Shown piece after piece: positions 25,260-37,636 of a stretch of DNA of 64,000 nt (the first letter of the stretch is position 1; each line of letters starts with the position of its first letter). Made by a program: the position numbers and the translations under genes. The notes under the pieces are model-generated. The model was not told the origin of the DNA. It saw only the letters and a program-made list of their open reading frames with translations, and ran no database searches. Source of the stretch: Archilochus colubris (lineage: Eukaryota; Chordata; Aves; Apodiformes; Trochilidae); the NCBI GenBank assembly GCA_023079485.1, contig CM041090.1, forward strand, positions 32,824,874 through 32,888,873, written 5' to 3'.

Positions 25260-27829
25260 GTAAGTGGTGTCACAGGAATGGAAAAACAGAACAGGCGGCT
25301 GGACTGTCATCCTCAGTGCTGATTGTGCTGGACTCCTGTCTAATGCTCTTGGGAGAGAGGGAACAGGCCACAGATAATGTTAGAAGAAAAATATTACCAT
25401 GAACAGACAAACCCAGCATTGTTTCCAGAGCCTCTGTAGAAGTGTTTCCCTGAAGTGCTTTACTGGTTCAGGATAAGCTTTATGCATTTTTTTTATTTGT
25501 TGTTGAAAATTAGTTTTTCATACCTTGCGTGCTGTGGTAGTATTTATGTCTCAGCTGGAGTTCAGGCCTGGTCTGTACACACATGCTTACCCGCCCACGG
25601 AATAACTATCATCTCTGTTCAAAGTTGATTTCCTTTCTTACAGCCTGCTTTTTAGGAATTAATTTTATTTGACTGTGAAGTCTGCTTAATGTGATTTGGG
25701 ACTGTCAGTGAGTGCTGTGGTGGAGGTTTGTACATCACTGCAAGCACTAAGTCCTTTGCTTTCAGCTGATAGTGATATTTTTTTAAACTGTGATTGAAAA
25801 CTTCAAGGGTAAGTGTCTGCTTGAAAGGGAACTACTGGGGAGTGTACAATTTTCTTTCAAAAGAGGGAGAGGATGGGATGTAAATTTTTTAACTAATTGT
25901 ATCTTGAGAATTTCTTCAAGTGGCTCATCATCTGGGTGGGAACCAGACTTTGTTCTTCGCTCTCCTTAAGTAAAGTACCTCTCAAGTGTTCCAGCAGGAC
26001 CCAGTTTTGTTGGTAGTGAGCCTAGGCTATTGCAGTCTGTTTAGCCTCCTTAAAGCAACACATGTGTCTGTGTTGCTGATCCTGCTGAAAAGTGAAAGGT
26101 GACTTGCCTTCCAAGTATGAAGAAAAACTGCCAGGTCCTTTTCACAAGGGTGGCAGGAAGAGGCTCATTCTCCTCATGTTGTACTTGAATGTTCCTTTAA
26201 TGACATTTGTTTCCTCATGTGGAGTCCTAGGGTCTTCCACTCCCTTGGGTCAGATGATGGGTCTTGCACATGCTATGGACAGCTGACGTAGACAGTCAGG
26301 AGAGTTGTGGACTCCTGAAGGGTGAAGCTGTTTTCTTCATTATCCTCCTGTTCTCACACATGGGGAGAGGGGAATGTCCTGGGGGAAAATAGAGAGTATA
26401 AAGCCTGTCCTGCTGCTTGGTTAAATGCCAAAGTATGAAACTCTTCATTCATTTTATGTGCAGAAGCATGACTTTGTCCCTGAGTGAAGTGCATTCCAGT
26501 ACAGGGATGCCAAGCTCATGCACTGTTCCCTAGGTAATGATATTTTTTTAGTGTTGCTCCCAGAAAGGCCATCCTGCATTAACAAAATCAAATGGCATGA
26601 AGTTTTGTGTTTAGCAGGGGACAGGAATCAGTGGCTCCAGAGCATGCTAGTTATTACTTTATATATGCTGCCCCATTAACACCACTGCAGTTTGAAACTT
26701 AAGGTAAAAACCATCAAATCAGAGAATGAGAAGTGAGTTACATTACTTACCAGAGCTGGTTCTGATATTCTGGCACTTTAGGATGTGATTTGTAGCCAAA
26801 TTGTAGTGGATGTTTGTCACAAACAGCATTGTCCCTGAGTTTGTTCTATGGGACTCTTCATTCCAACATGCCAGCCTGCTGTGTGGCTGTAGCACCCGTG
26901 CTTTGCCAGCAGAGAGGAGTTAAACCTGTGTGCAGCTGCAGGCCAGGGTGATAGTTTGGTACAATCCATTATCAGGACCTAAAGTCAGCCTGCAGTCTGA
27001 GAACCAGGCTTATCACAGTGGAAGACTTAAGTTGTGGTATCTGAATAAGAGAGATCTGGCTCTTGCTCATGGTTTTGTTTTCCTCCCTACCTGTCTTGCC
27101 CTCCAAGCTGAATCAGCTGTATTTTATTCAGCAAGAAATGCTGAACTTCTACATTGTAGAAGTCATGTACGAACATCCATGCAGAGTACCTCAGTAGTAG
27201 ACAATTAGTCTTCATATACTTTTATGCTTTTTGGACACAGACATTTCATTCATAGCTATAGGGCAATGACATTAGGATAAGAGAACAAAACCCAATAATT
27301 CTGAGACTCATATTTTCCTACATTATCAGTTCACCATACAGTAACATTTCACTGTTTGAAAACATCTTCTGTTGAGACCTTTCAATAGACTTCATCATGT
27401 GAATGGTGTGAATAAGCCTTTTTAACCAAACATCTAAGATATGTTTGGGATGTAGCCTGAAATTCAGCAGTTCCTGTGGCTGCTTACACACGCCTGTGCT
27501 GGCTTTTAAAATTATTATCTTGTTTTCAAGGCCCCATTTTGGTTTTGCTTTTGCTATATTCCTTTATTCTGAAAGGAACCAGCTATGTGGTTCAGTAGTG
27601 GAGGCTTGTTGGCATGTGCTTTAGAGATTTTGTTTTCCTAAATACAGCAAGCACTAACCTGAGACACTCCCCCATAGGTAATTTTTGGAAAGGCTGCAGA
27701 ACTGCCTGCCTTTGAGAGAATCTGTTGTAGAGACATCAGATGGTCCTGGACAAAACCAGACCAATTGTATGTGAACTCCTGGAGTACTTTACGTATAAAC
27801 ATATAAAAGGATACATGTTTAATTTACAG
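25260..27829 (+). other. RCOR1: RCOR1 intron, 2.6 kb
   Basis: Phase-0 intron, donor GTAAGTGG at 25260, acceptor TTTAATTTACAG ending 27829. Nothing but unique non-coding sequence is seen. Confidence 0.93.
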
Positions 27830-27948
27830 CTTCCTGACAAATCAATAGCCAGCCTGGTGAAATTTTACTACTCCTGGAAGAAGACAAGGACTAAAACTAG
27901 CGTGATGGACCGTCATGCTCGTAAACAAAAAAGGGAACGTGAGGAAAG
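27830..27948 (+). CDS. RCOR1: RCOR1 coding exon (second half of SANT1 and basic region; probable exon 6)
   Basis: 119 nt, residues 101-139 plus two bases of the next codon: [20 protein letters not shown], then [19 protein letters not shown]. It completes SANT1 (KFYYSWKKT recognition-helix region) and enters a Lys/Arg-rich stretch. Acceptor TTTACAG, donor GTAGGT. The in-frame upstream ATG at 27740 belongs to intron sequence and is not a start. Confidence 0.98.
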
Positions 27949-30900
27949 GTAGGTTTACAAGCAGAAAGGCTGTGTATTGATGCACACTGATTTCTTTAGA
28001 CTATTGCAGAAGTTCCTGCTAGATTGTAAGAAACTAGATGCAGGATTTTCTCCAATATGTTTCTTGGTATCACACCTTCTTTCCCCACCCCCTTCCCTAC
28101 TGTGCATGCTTTGCTTTGCTTAAAACCAAAAGGAATCTGTTGACAATTAGTTGCACTCCCTTTTTCAACCTGTGCAATTCCTGATTGCCCTCTAGTGCTG
28201 TGGTCACCATCCCATCAGTCCAGAAGCTTTTTCTCAGGTACTGCTTGAGGGTGGAGAAAATGAAATTAAAACTGTTTACAAGCTGATGGGTGCAGTTGTC
28301 AGCAGAGCCAGAAAAGCTGATAAGCAGGACAGTAAAAGGAAGTAGTGAAACAGCTAGAAATCTGCCTTTATTTCCTCCGTGTCAGTGAGGTTGTGCAGCT
28401 GATGGGGGAGCAGGCTCCAGTGCAGCACCCCACAGCCTGTGCATTTGCAGGTGCAGACCTTTGCCCTGTTTTTACTTAGAAAACTTAACTAGTATAGGGC
28501 TGTAAGAACAAGCCCTGTTCCCTGAGAAAGATGAAGTTAAGGCTGTGTTTTTAAGTGACTGGCTAGCACAGGGGAACTTAAAGTGAGTTCTCTGTCAGGG
28601 GTGTCCCAAGGAGTGCTCAGTGCATTAGGGTTGGGTTGAGGGTGGTGGTGTTGGAGAGGCCACTAGCCACTGAGCTTCAGCAGATGAGCTTGACTCCTTT
28701 CCTGTTGTGGCTTCGTCTGGGAGTTCACCCTCCTCAATCTCTGTGCAAGCCCTTGAAGGTAGGTCAGCTGGTGGCCTTGTGTGTAGTACAAGAAGTATCT
28801 GAGCTGCAACTGCCTAGTTCTGGAGCTGACAGAGCCTTGGAAATGTAGCGGCCTCAGAAGTGAGTGGGGAAAAAACCCCTCTGAATAGCAGCACCTCCAT
28901 CTGCTTGACACAGGTTGCCTTCTCACCCTGCTCTAAATCACAGTTCAAGTCTTTGCTGACCAAAGTTGAGGTGTGCCTGGCTTTGTAAGACTCCTAGTGT
29001 AATGGAGAAAAATTCTGCAAAAGTTTTTCCCTCAAAGACTTGCTGCTCTAGCACTTCCCAGGGAGCTGTATGCTGGCTCCAGTGTGTGTGACTGAGCCCT
29101 ATTTGGGAAAGAGGAAGAAATGTGTTTCCAAGGTTGAGCTCTACTACATGAATGACTCACTCAACCTCTCCCATCTCTCCATTAGGTCAATAGTACTTGC
29201 TTAACAGGCAGGGCCAGGGAGAATACTACTAGCCAACTTGTCCATTATTTGGTTGGCTTTTTCTGACCTGTCTTTTTTCCCCATTCCATTCTTTTCCCTT
29301 TTCTGCAAAGGCTGTTTTGATTTTTCTTCTCCCCACCCTGCGTGCTTTTTTTTTTTTTTTTTTTAATTTTCCTACTTATTTAGGAAGTGGTAAAAAAAAT
29401 CTTAGATGGATTGTTTTTGTCTTCTATGTAGTTTAGGATCTTCTAATGCTACCTCTATTTTTGTTCTGTGCTTGTAAATTAAATTACTGCAAATACACCT
29501 CTCTGATACCTATATCTTTTTGCTGGGAAAAGCAGTACCTCAGACCATCTGGTGAATGGGAAAGAGCTGTACAGGCTGCCATGTGCTGTAATTTTGTAAC
29601 CTTTGAGAAAAGCAGCTGGATTGGAAATGTGTAATTTGGTTTATTTCTGTAGCAAGCTAAGTACCAGACCATCAGCTTGATGTTTGATTTCCTTTTTTCC
29701 TCTCCATTATGTAAAACAGTCAAACCCCTACAGCCCCAAATGATTTGTCAGTGCAGCCATGCAAGGCACGGAAGCAAAGCTGGCTGAGTTTGGGGTGTCC
29801 AGATCTTGAGGTTGTACTGTGCCATTGGGTGTTGGCAAAACTTCAGAAATGGTCTTCAGTTAATAGTGATCAGTGTCTAAAACTGCAGAAATGAGTGGGT
29901 GACTTTTGATCTAGCTCACATCTGGGGGACTTGCTGGAATAGGAGAGCAAAGTATGAGCACAGCAAAGTTTTGGCCTTTGAAGTAAGTCTGAAATCTGAA
30001 CCTAGGTGAGAAAACAAGGAAGCTTTTCTGGAGATAGGGTTAAGAGAAGAAGCAGGCTGAGGTATCTCACTTGCATGCTGCTGTATCTCTTCTGTGGCTA
30101 GGTAGGGAAATTCCCCAACCCCTCAGATTGTTACTAAAATAGTTCCCAGTGCTTTTGGCACTAGTTTTTTGCTTGCTGTTCTTAGCTGCATGCTGGGCTC
30201 TTTGTGTGTATATCTCTGGTCTACTAGTGAATTTATTCCCTGGAATCCTGATTACACAAACTAAATATCTTGTGAATCAGCTGGTGAGCCAGGCAGCTTG
30301 GGATAGCAGGAGCAGCTTGTACAAGTGACTGCTGTTGTGAAGATGGATGCAAACTCAGGTCACCCAGCAGTATGTTCCTCCTTAGTCTGTCTGCACATGA
30401 CATGGCTGCATCAATCAGACAGCCATGGGCAAGTGCTGGTACCACAGCCATGCTCACCAGCACCACCATGCCTGCTTTCCCCTGCTCCTCTGAACACCCC
30501 CAGGCTGGTTCCTGCCCCCCAGCAGCCTAGCACAGCTTCTGCTGGGATTTCTCTGCACTGGTGCTGTGCCATGGCTGCACCAGTCAAAGTTCCTCATCCC
30601 AGGCTATAGAGTTTGATATGACCAAATAGGTTTGGTTTGTTGTGGTGGGGGTTTTTTATGTTAGAAAAAAAGAAAAAGCTTTGAATAGGTCAGCTTATTT
30701 CTTCCATTTCTGGGCATCATCCCAAATGGTGCAATTAACTTTAGTTGTGTACAGTAAAAAAATTCTAAGTGGCAAAAATATATTTGATTTAATGTTTGAT
30801 TAGAATTCCAATGGAGCCAAACTGACCAGGTGTGCCAAGGTCACTTTCAGTATGACCCCAATTTCATGCCTATTATTATTCTGTAAATGATAACCTCTTT

Positions 30901-31468
30901 TTTTTTTCCAGGAGAGATTAAAATGTATGGCTGTCATAAAAAAAAAAAAAAGCCCAAACCCTTTTTATGCTTGTTCTTGAGGAAGTTCATCTTGTGCATG
31001 TCTCTTTGCTAAATGTTAAGGAATTGTATGAAATCTGTGTTCTAGCTACTTGCTGTAATTCCAAGTCTTTGTTTTGGTTTGCCTAAAGTTAAAATGCTCA
31101 GTGTCCCATGCTCTTTAAAAGATAATCAATATTATGTACCTTGCAGACTAAAGCAAAATAATTACACTACTGAGAAATCCTCCCTTACAAGACATGGTCC
31201 TAGTATCCTTAAAATTAACAACTTATTGACTTAGAACACCATGTACCACCACCTCCTCCCCAAAAAAACCCTCACAAACTTCAATAAAATCAAAATCCAA
31301 AGCAAAAAAAAATCCCACTCCCCAAGCTCCCTAAAAAATACCTTGAGAATACAACTAAGGGAAGCTATTGGGTTTGCTATTGCATCCATGCCTTTCTTGT
31401 AGAAATTCTACTTATAGAAAAAGAGAACCTCACTAACTAATACTGTACTGTTTGCTTTTGTCTTCCAG
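27949..31468 (+). other. RCOR1: RCOR1 intron, 3.5 kb
   Basis: Phase-2 intron. It holds a 19-nt T run (29346-29364), a strong-looking but probably unused acceptor (T-rich tract then AG at 30910-30911), a 14-nt A run near 30938-30951 and an A/C-rich stretch near 31246-31340. Acceptor TTTTGTCTTCCAG ends at 31468. Confidence 0.92.
29346..29364. repeat. poly(T) tract, 19 nt
   Basis: Run of T in an RCOR1 intron, continuing into AATTTTCC. No associated element recognised. Confidence 0.85.
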
Positions 31469-31547
31469 TGAGGATGAAATGGAGGAAGCAAATGGAAATA
31501 ACCCTATTGATATTGAAGTTGAACAAAATAAGGAGAGCAAAAAGGAG
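31469..31547 (+). CDS. RCOR1: RCOR1 coding exon (acidic linker; probable exon 7)
   Basis: 79 nt: T completes a split Ser codon (AG|T), then EDEMEEANGNNPIDIEVEQN and KESKKE (residues 140-166). This acidic, Asn-rich segment is a good RCOR1 marker; human as remembered has Leu for Met and Asp for the last Glu before QN. Acceptor TCTTCCAG, donor GTATAA. It lies between SANT1 and the LSD1-binding linker. Confidence 0.97.
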
Positions 31548-33573
31548 GTATAATTCTTTTCTTCTGTACAAATGAAAGTGTTCATTTACTCGTTTCTTCA
31601 TGTAGAAGCTGTCAGTACCTAATTTTCTTTATTTGTTCATTGTTTAATCATCATACAAAACCAGAATTGTCTTCAAAAGTATTCTTAAATCAAGACAAGT
31701 ATAGACAAATAAGTTGTTACAGGTAAAGTGAGGAAAATTTAGGACTTTACCCTATGATAATGCATTATGTTTCCAGTCTCTTTGATTCTCTCTTTGGCTG
31801 TTGGCTTGAACCATCTTCAGTGATGGTTTAAAACAATCTTAACTGCATGGAACTGGAGTAGAAGCACCTTCATCCCCACCAAGATGGCTTGTTGGAGGCA
31901 AAATAAGTCCTTCAATCTGTTCTAGGTAGACTAGCAAGAGAGTGTTTATCTTCACCCTAAACTCTAAGGTAAATTTCCTGATGTACTGAAATCTTCAGCA
32001 ATAGTTCTGAGGGTTTTGGTGGCACCAGGATTCCAGCTAGAGTGGTGAACAGTAATGGATAAAGCTTTTTTGTGGCACATTCATTTTGTCTGACAGAGGG
32101 CCCTCAGCCTCGTATGTGCAGAATATTTTGTCTACTTAAAACATACAACTTGCACTTCACTTCAAATACTTAATTTTAAGTGGGCATAGAGCTCTGAATG
32201 TAAACAGCCACACAAATGCAACAGGTAGGCACTGCAGACTAGGTTTCCTACACTAACAGCAGAGTGTATACTTTATTTTCCTGTGTATAACTTGCTGATT
32301 ATCTGTTACTAAGTAAAAAAGCTTTGCTGTTCAGCAGCAGCATGGGTTGTATGAGTGAGTGAGTGCTACAGGAAGATGTTTACCCTAAGGTATTCTCTTC
32401 TTGCTGTAGCTCCCTTTCCTGATTTCTCGTAGCCTGATTTCCCTCCCACAGTCATTCTCTTTCATTTAAAAAAAATATCTTTTAAAAGGGTGTATGTAGG
32501 AAAAAACCACTAGAAATATTTAAAAATACGATTGCACACAGGCAAAACCAAAATTTTAAAGCAGCTGTTTTGTCAGTTACTGACAGTGAGGTTAATTCCT
32601 CTAATAAATTAAATTTAATGGAAATAACTGAAAAATCACAGTATTCTAGTCCATTCTTCACCCACTCCAGAGTGTTCTCTGGGCTTTCCAGAAAAGTCTA
32701 GCTGTTGCTTCCATCTAAGGAACTGACTTCCTAGGAACAGACTGGATATGAAGCCACTCATGTTCACCCTTACAGAAAGCTGAGGTCTCAAAAGCAACCC
32801 CCAAAGTGGAAGGATTCTCACTTGGCTAAGTTGCAGCTGTGTAAGGCAGCTCTCCAGTGCATCTTGTAAATAATTAATACTATCATCTCATTTCCTATTA
32901 TTTTAATAAATCTTCAAGTTGAGATTTCTGCATAAGTTTTTTAAAAGCTTGCACCTGTAAGACAGCTCTCTTCAGTTCCTGCAGTTATTGCTTTCTTCCC
33001 TACCAATGCTGGCATGCTCTGAACTTGCAGCAGAAGAGGGAAAGTTAGTTCTTTGCCAGCTTGGCTGCCTCTCTTGTAAGACCAAACTAGAGCAGATGGA
33101 TAGCTACCATCAAGACGTTTTTGTAGGAAGTCTTGTATGGAAGAATCTGCCTGTCCTCCCTGACACACTAATACAGACCACAGCACACTAACCAATCTGG
33201 AAGAGATTAGAAGCTGACAACCTACATAGCCTCTTTGGAGTTTTTGGTTTGATTTTGCAGTACCTGAGCCTGGGGCTAATTGAAAATGCCTTGAGAAGAG
33301 ATCAGGTGTCCAGGAGGGTGATAAGTTTTTTCTTGATTGTTAAATTTCTTTTAATGATGTGGTCAGACATGCAGGGCTGGTGATGTACCAGTGGCCTAGG
33401 ACTCTTACCATAAAGTAAAGAACCTTCCTGTCCCAGCACCACAGAGGTGGTTTTTTCCGGATCTGAGAAATGTGAGTTACTGTATGATGTGCCAAGTAAT
33501 AGTGGGATTTTTCAGAATATCTGAAATCTCTCATCTGATTCTTCTTTTGGGAATCATTGGAAGGGGAACCTCC

Positions 33574-33606
33574 CCCACCCCCCCCTTTTTTTTTTTTTTT
33601 TTTTTT
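33574..33606. repeat. C-run/T-run homopolymer tract
   Basis: A C-rich stretch (CCCACCCCCCCC) passes directly into 21 T (33586-33606). Pure pyrimidine, intronic, probably unstable in length. Confidence 0.85.
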
Positions 33607-35573
33607 AGTACTTTCAATGTTAGTGCAACTGTGTTGAGGTTTCCTCAGAAAAGTGACTCTGCAATACTGAGGTCATGAACTAGAGCTGCTTTCTCAGTCT
33701 ACCCTCTTCCTGGAAATGTCTCTCATTTCATCCCCTGCTTTTACATGGCTGCAAATAGCTTGGTCTTATTTTTTTTTCAAAGGTGAAAGTGAAGTCTGAG
33801 CAAGGGAATCTTGCTTGTCTTAAGGGGTTTTCAAGACAAGTGCACTGCATAGCAGTGCCAATATCTTAATAAACAGAGAAGCACTGCTAAGTCCCTGGTT
33901 TTCATGAATTTGATTTAATTCTACAGAGAGATGTGTGTGTCCAGGAATGCAAGAGTTTTCAAGATAGGGTAGACATTCAAATATTCAGAGCCTGCACAAT
34001 ATCAACAGGACCTGGAGACATTTGAAGCTGTCAAAAACCATTCTGCTGGAGCTCTTCTTGACCACAGTGCAAAAGAACTTCACATTCTTTGAACTGTGTA
34101 AAAAAATATTTTGAAACTCCTTTAATTTTTCCTTAAAGTTGAGTCTTCTGGAATATATGCACTGCAGGTGCTGTGTGTTGGTCAACCTGCAGCCTGAATC
34201 TGTTGTGAGGCATTGCTGCATGTAATGCATGAAATTCTGGATGTAGATGAAATATGAACAAATCTGAAATGTCTGTCCATCTCGAATGATAAAAAAGCCA
34301 AACACCAAAACAACAAAAACAAAGCAATTCAGCTATCAAAGTGGTCACATCTGAAGCAGAGTGTAAACTTTACCTCACTTGCTCATAGCTAAGCCAGTCT
34401 TGTTTTTCCTGGTCACCACTCTTGCAAAAAGAAGTGAGATATCTATCCTTCCACAGCAGTAGTTATTTCTTGCTCCTGGGCTTGCATTAGGCATCATCTC
34501 TCATGGAGTCCTTTGCACTAAAGAAGGGAAGAGAGAGGTTGAGAACAGGCAGTTGTCCACATTACTGCCTCTATGTGGCTCTGGCCATTGAGCCCATGAA
34601 GAGGGCAAAAGGTTTTATTTGCTGGCAGCTGTGCTGGGGTCCTTCAGTCTCTGGTGAGCAGAGCCTTATGCTTAATGTGGGGTTTTTTTGTTCCTCTTCA
34701 TGTAGGGTTTGAATGTGAGTGTTTCAATGCTCTCACTAATGAGCAAATGCCACAAACTGTGTAGAAACTACGTGTAGCTATAAATTAGGAGGGAACCATA
34801 GTGCTAAGCAAAGCCAATGTGTTTAAAGCTGTCAGTGATCAAGTAGATGTGCAGCTTCTCCTCTCCGCTTTTTCTCTTCTCACCACCCTTTTGTATTCTT
34901 GATCAGGCTCCAGCCACTAGGTAATAACTCCTATGAGTTGCTTGTTGAGAATTACTCTGGAAGAAATGGCTTTGGTATTAGAGAATCAGATGTGCTTGTG
35001 AAGAATATGTAGTATAGTGTCCTAGCTAATCTACCTGTTACAGGTTTCCATCTAATTCCTTGATTTAGACAGAAGGCATGAAAATAATTAGTGGTATGTG
35101 AAATACTCCCTTTTCAAAATGAGGCTTACATTTTATTTGTGGCTAACACTGCAGGTTAATGGAACAGCTGATATATCAGTGCTATGCAAGAAAACTTGGC
35201 TTCTAAGAAATTGCTGTGGTCTAAGAATTACTTTGTCGTTGCCTTGCTAATTTATTTGTGTGTAACCAAGCCTCTGTAAACTCTTCTAGTTGTGCTCTCC
35301 CCCTGACTACAAACTCCACTTTGTTTTCTTCTCTGCCATTCAGTTAAATTGGTGTGTTCAGACCTGGTGATGAAAGCAGGATGAGAGGTTTCAGAGTGCT
35401 TGTAAAGAACTAGAATATTTATCTGGTATCTGTCTCCCAGAATGAGAATGGGCAGAGTAGACAACCAATATCTCTGGGAACAGTGTTTGTATGACATGCC
35501 ACTCAGCTTGCAAAGAGGAAGACATCTTTTGCTCTACCTTTTTAATGCTCCAACCTTTGATGGTAGCTCTAAG

Positions 35574-35635
35574 TCACAGAATCACAGAATGGTTTGAGTT
35601 GGAAGGGACCTTGTAAAGATCATTTAGTTTTGTAA
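35574..35635 (-). mobile_element. CR1 LINE 3'-end fragment (minus orientation)
   Basis: The + strand begins TCACAGAATCACAGAATGG and continues GTTTGAGTTGGAAGGGACCT, then AAAGATCATTTAGTT. This is the reverse complement of the conserved CR1 3' end, in which the octamer ATTCTRTG is repeated at the terminus. Only about 60 bases are clearly CR1; similarity may continue weakly to the splice acceptor at 35651. CR1 is the dominant LINE of birds and reptiles and its copies are usually 5'-truncated like this one. Confidence 0.92.
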
Positions 35636-35651
35636 AACTGCTGTTTGCCAG

Positions 35652-35846
35652 GTGCCACCTGCTGAAGCCGTTCCTCAGGTGAAGAAGGAGAAGCACAGTA
35701 TGCAGGCCAAGAACAGAGCCAAGAGGAAACCTCCCAAAGGAATGTTCCTTTCCCAAGAAGATGTGGAAGCTGTTTCTGCCAACGCGACAGCTGCTACCAC
35801 TGTACTCAGACAACTGGACATGGAATTAGTCTCAATCAAAAGACAG
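35652..35846 (+). CDS. RCOR1: RCOR1 coding exon (LSD1-binding linker and start of coiled coil; probable exon 8)
   Basis: 195 nt, 65 codons (residues 167-231), starting [20 protein letters not shown] and including [20 protein letters not shown], ending [14 protein letters not shown]. This linker in CoREST winds along the LSD1 tower domain; the [13 protein letters not shown] segment and following helix are strongly conserved. Differences from remembered human: Ala/Ala for Thr/Thr in PPAEAVP, Met for Thr in KHSMQ, Ile for Val in VSIKRQ. The first codon is GTG immediately after the acceptor AG; it is an internal Val, not a start. Donor GTATGG. Confidence 0.98.
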
Positions 35847-36813
35847 GTATGGGTGGGATAGTTCAACTGTTATTTTGGTGGTAGTGCTTGTCACAGCCTG
35901 CAGAGTTCACAGGAATATGTAGTGTGACAGTGATGATGCACATTGTTGTGTGGCTTAATAGACAATCTGCTAGGCTTGGGCTATGAATTACTGCAGTTCT
36001 GTGTTTCATGTCTCATATTTTGGTCAAGTCTACTTTATAGGTAACATGGTGCAAGGAAATGTCCATAGCACTGACTTGAGGGCACATTTCTTAGTGCTTA
36101 GTTTCTTGCAGTTGAGAGTTCCTTATGTTTTAACTACAAACTTCCATCAGAAGATATTGGTTTCAAAATATCTGATTTCCATCTGCAGCAGTCAGTTTCC
36201 TTTGGCTTTTCCTACAGTACTCTTGGAACAGGCAGATTATGTTTGTTTTATTCTTTCTTAGACACGCATCATACAAACTTTCTCTATGTACCTTTTGCTT
36301 CCCTTATGGACCTGCCTTGTAAACAAATGTTTTTAGAGTATCTGTTAGTAAGGACAGGTTTACTACATGACTGTTTCCTAGATCTGAACATTTTTACTGT
36401 TTTTAAAGCAGAGATCTGGCTCTTTATTAAACTTACTAGAATTGGTATTATGGCCTGAAGCCTTTTTCTTGGCACTCTGGGAGAAGTGGAGCTCTCCAGC
36501 AGTCTTTGATGCATTGCTTGCTGTGATCAGGGCCTTTCTTCTTGTACTGGGCTTTATACAGACCTGGAAGTTGGGGCAGTGCTTGCTCCAAATAACTGGC
36601 AGAGAGGATAGAAGAAATTAAATGAGATCTCCTGGTGTGTCAGCTGCTTGTGCATTCCTTTATTCCAATATAACAAACTTACTGTTTAGAAAAGCGAAGC
36701 TGTGAGGAAAAACTGGAATGCTGAGCTTGTGGAGTATCTGGGGCTGCTGGAAGGCTTGTCCAAAGGTTACTTTTTTTTTTAAAATCCTTACAGAGGTGAA
36801 ATTTTCTTTTCAG
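35847..36813 (+). other. RCOR1: RCOR1 intron, 1.0 kb
   Basis: Phase-0 intron, donor GTATGG and acceptor TTTTCTTTTCAG ending 36813. Unique sequence; no repeats recognised. Confidence 0.94.
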
Positions 36814-36891
36814 ATTCAGAATATCAAACAGACAAACAGTGCGCTCAAAGAAAAACTTGAAGGTGGTATAGAACCATACAGACTTCCAGAG
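36814..36891 (+). CDS. RCOR1: RCOR1 coding exon (coiled coil; probable exon 9)
   Basis: 78 nt, 26 codons (residues 232-257): IQNIKQTNSALKEKLEGGIE, then PYRLPE. Continues the helix from the previous exon ([16 protein letters not shown]) that pairs with the LSD1 tower as an antiparallel coil; LEGG is LDGG in human as remembered. Acceptor CTTTTCAG, donor GTAGGA. Confidence 0.98.
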
Positions 36892-37578
36892 GTAGGATAA
36901 TTTTCTGACCCTTGTTTATTGCAGAGGTAAATGCTAATCTGTGTTTACATGCCAGGGCTATTTGTATTGCTAGTAAACTTGGAGCAATATCCTATTAGTT
37001 TTCAGTGTGAATCAAGACTTTTACCATATTTGCTGTTGTTGTGTGATGGAAATGGGAGATGAGAAGTAAAAGCAATGTTTAGCATGTGAAAGCTGTTTCT
37101 AACAGAAGTACAGGTCCCAGGCATACCATATTTTGTCAGTGTTTTATCTGTGTGCCCTTGTGAGAGAGGTAGTTACTTTGCTCTAAATACTGATACATGT
37201 AGGAGAGGATGTTAATGGCACATCTTTCTCTTGACGTTTGGTGCATTTGCTGTTTTCCTTCCAACTCTGGCACTTATGCTGGAAATTATTTGACCAAAGT
37301 TACAGAGGGTGTCTGTGATAAAAACAAGTAGGTGCTTTGGAATAGTGTGGCTCTTGGTTATCTGCTCAGACCATTCCATATCTTTTTGTATTACCCTGAC
37401 TTAAAGACACGGTGTATGTCACAGTTAGCTGAATGGATGCCAGTCAGTCCTTAATGGTAGTAAAAGGAATGATACAGTTTGACTAGAAGTTAATTCCTTA
37501 TTGGTTTTCTCTGAGCTCAGATACAAGTGAAAGTTGTTGCTTATATAAGTGAACTTTTTCTTTTTTTTTTACATCCAG
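36892..37578 (+). other. RCOR1: RCOR1 intron, 0.7 kb
   Basis: Phase-0 intron with a strong T-rich tract before acceptor ACATCCAG (ending 37578). No other feature seen. Confidence 0.94.
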
Positions 37579-37636
37579 GTTGTTCAGAAATTTAATGCAC
37601 GTTGGACCACAGATGAGCAGCTTCTTGCTGTGCAAG
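37579..37636 (+). CDS. RCOR1: RCOR1 coding exon (start of SANT2; probable exon 10)
   Basis: 58 nt: VVQKFNARWTTDEQLLAVQ (residues 258-276) plus the G of a split Ala codon. This opens the SANT2 (Myb-like) domain with its conserved Trp (ARWT). SANT2 contacts nucleosomal DNA and is needed for LSD1 to demethylate nucleosomes. Human as remembered has IQKCNARWTTEEQ. Acceptor CATCCAG, donor GTATGG. Confidence 0.97.

Larger units (their letters stand above)
31548..35651 (+). other. RCOR1: RCOR1 intron, 4.1 kb, with CR1 fragment at its 3' end
   Basis: Phase-0 intron, donor GTATAA at 31548. It contains a C-then-T homopolymer tract (33574-33606) and a minus-strand CR1 3'-end fragment that reaches to within a few tens of bases of the acceptor (see 35574-35635). 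The polypyrimidine tract before the acceptor (ACTGCTGTTTGCCAG) is weak. Confidence 0.93.
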
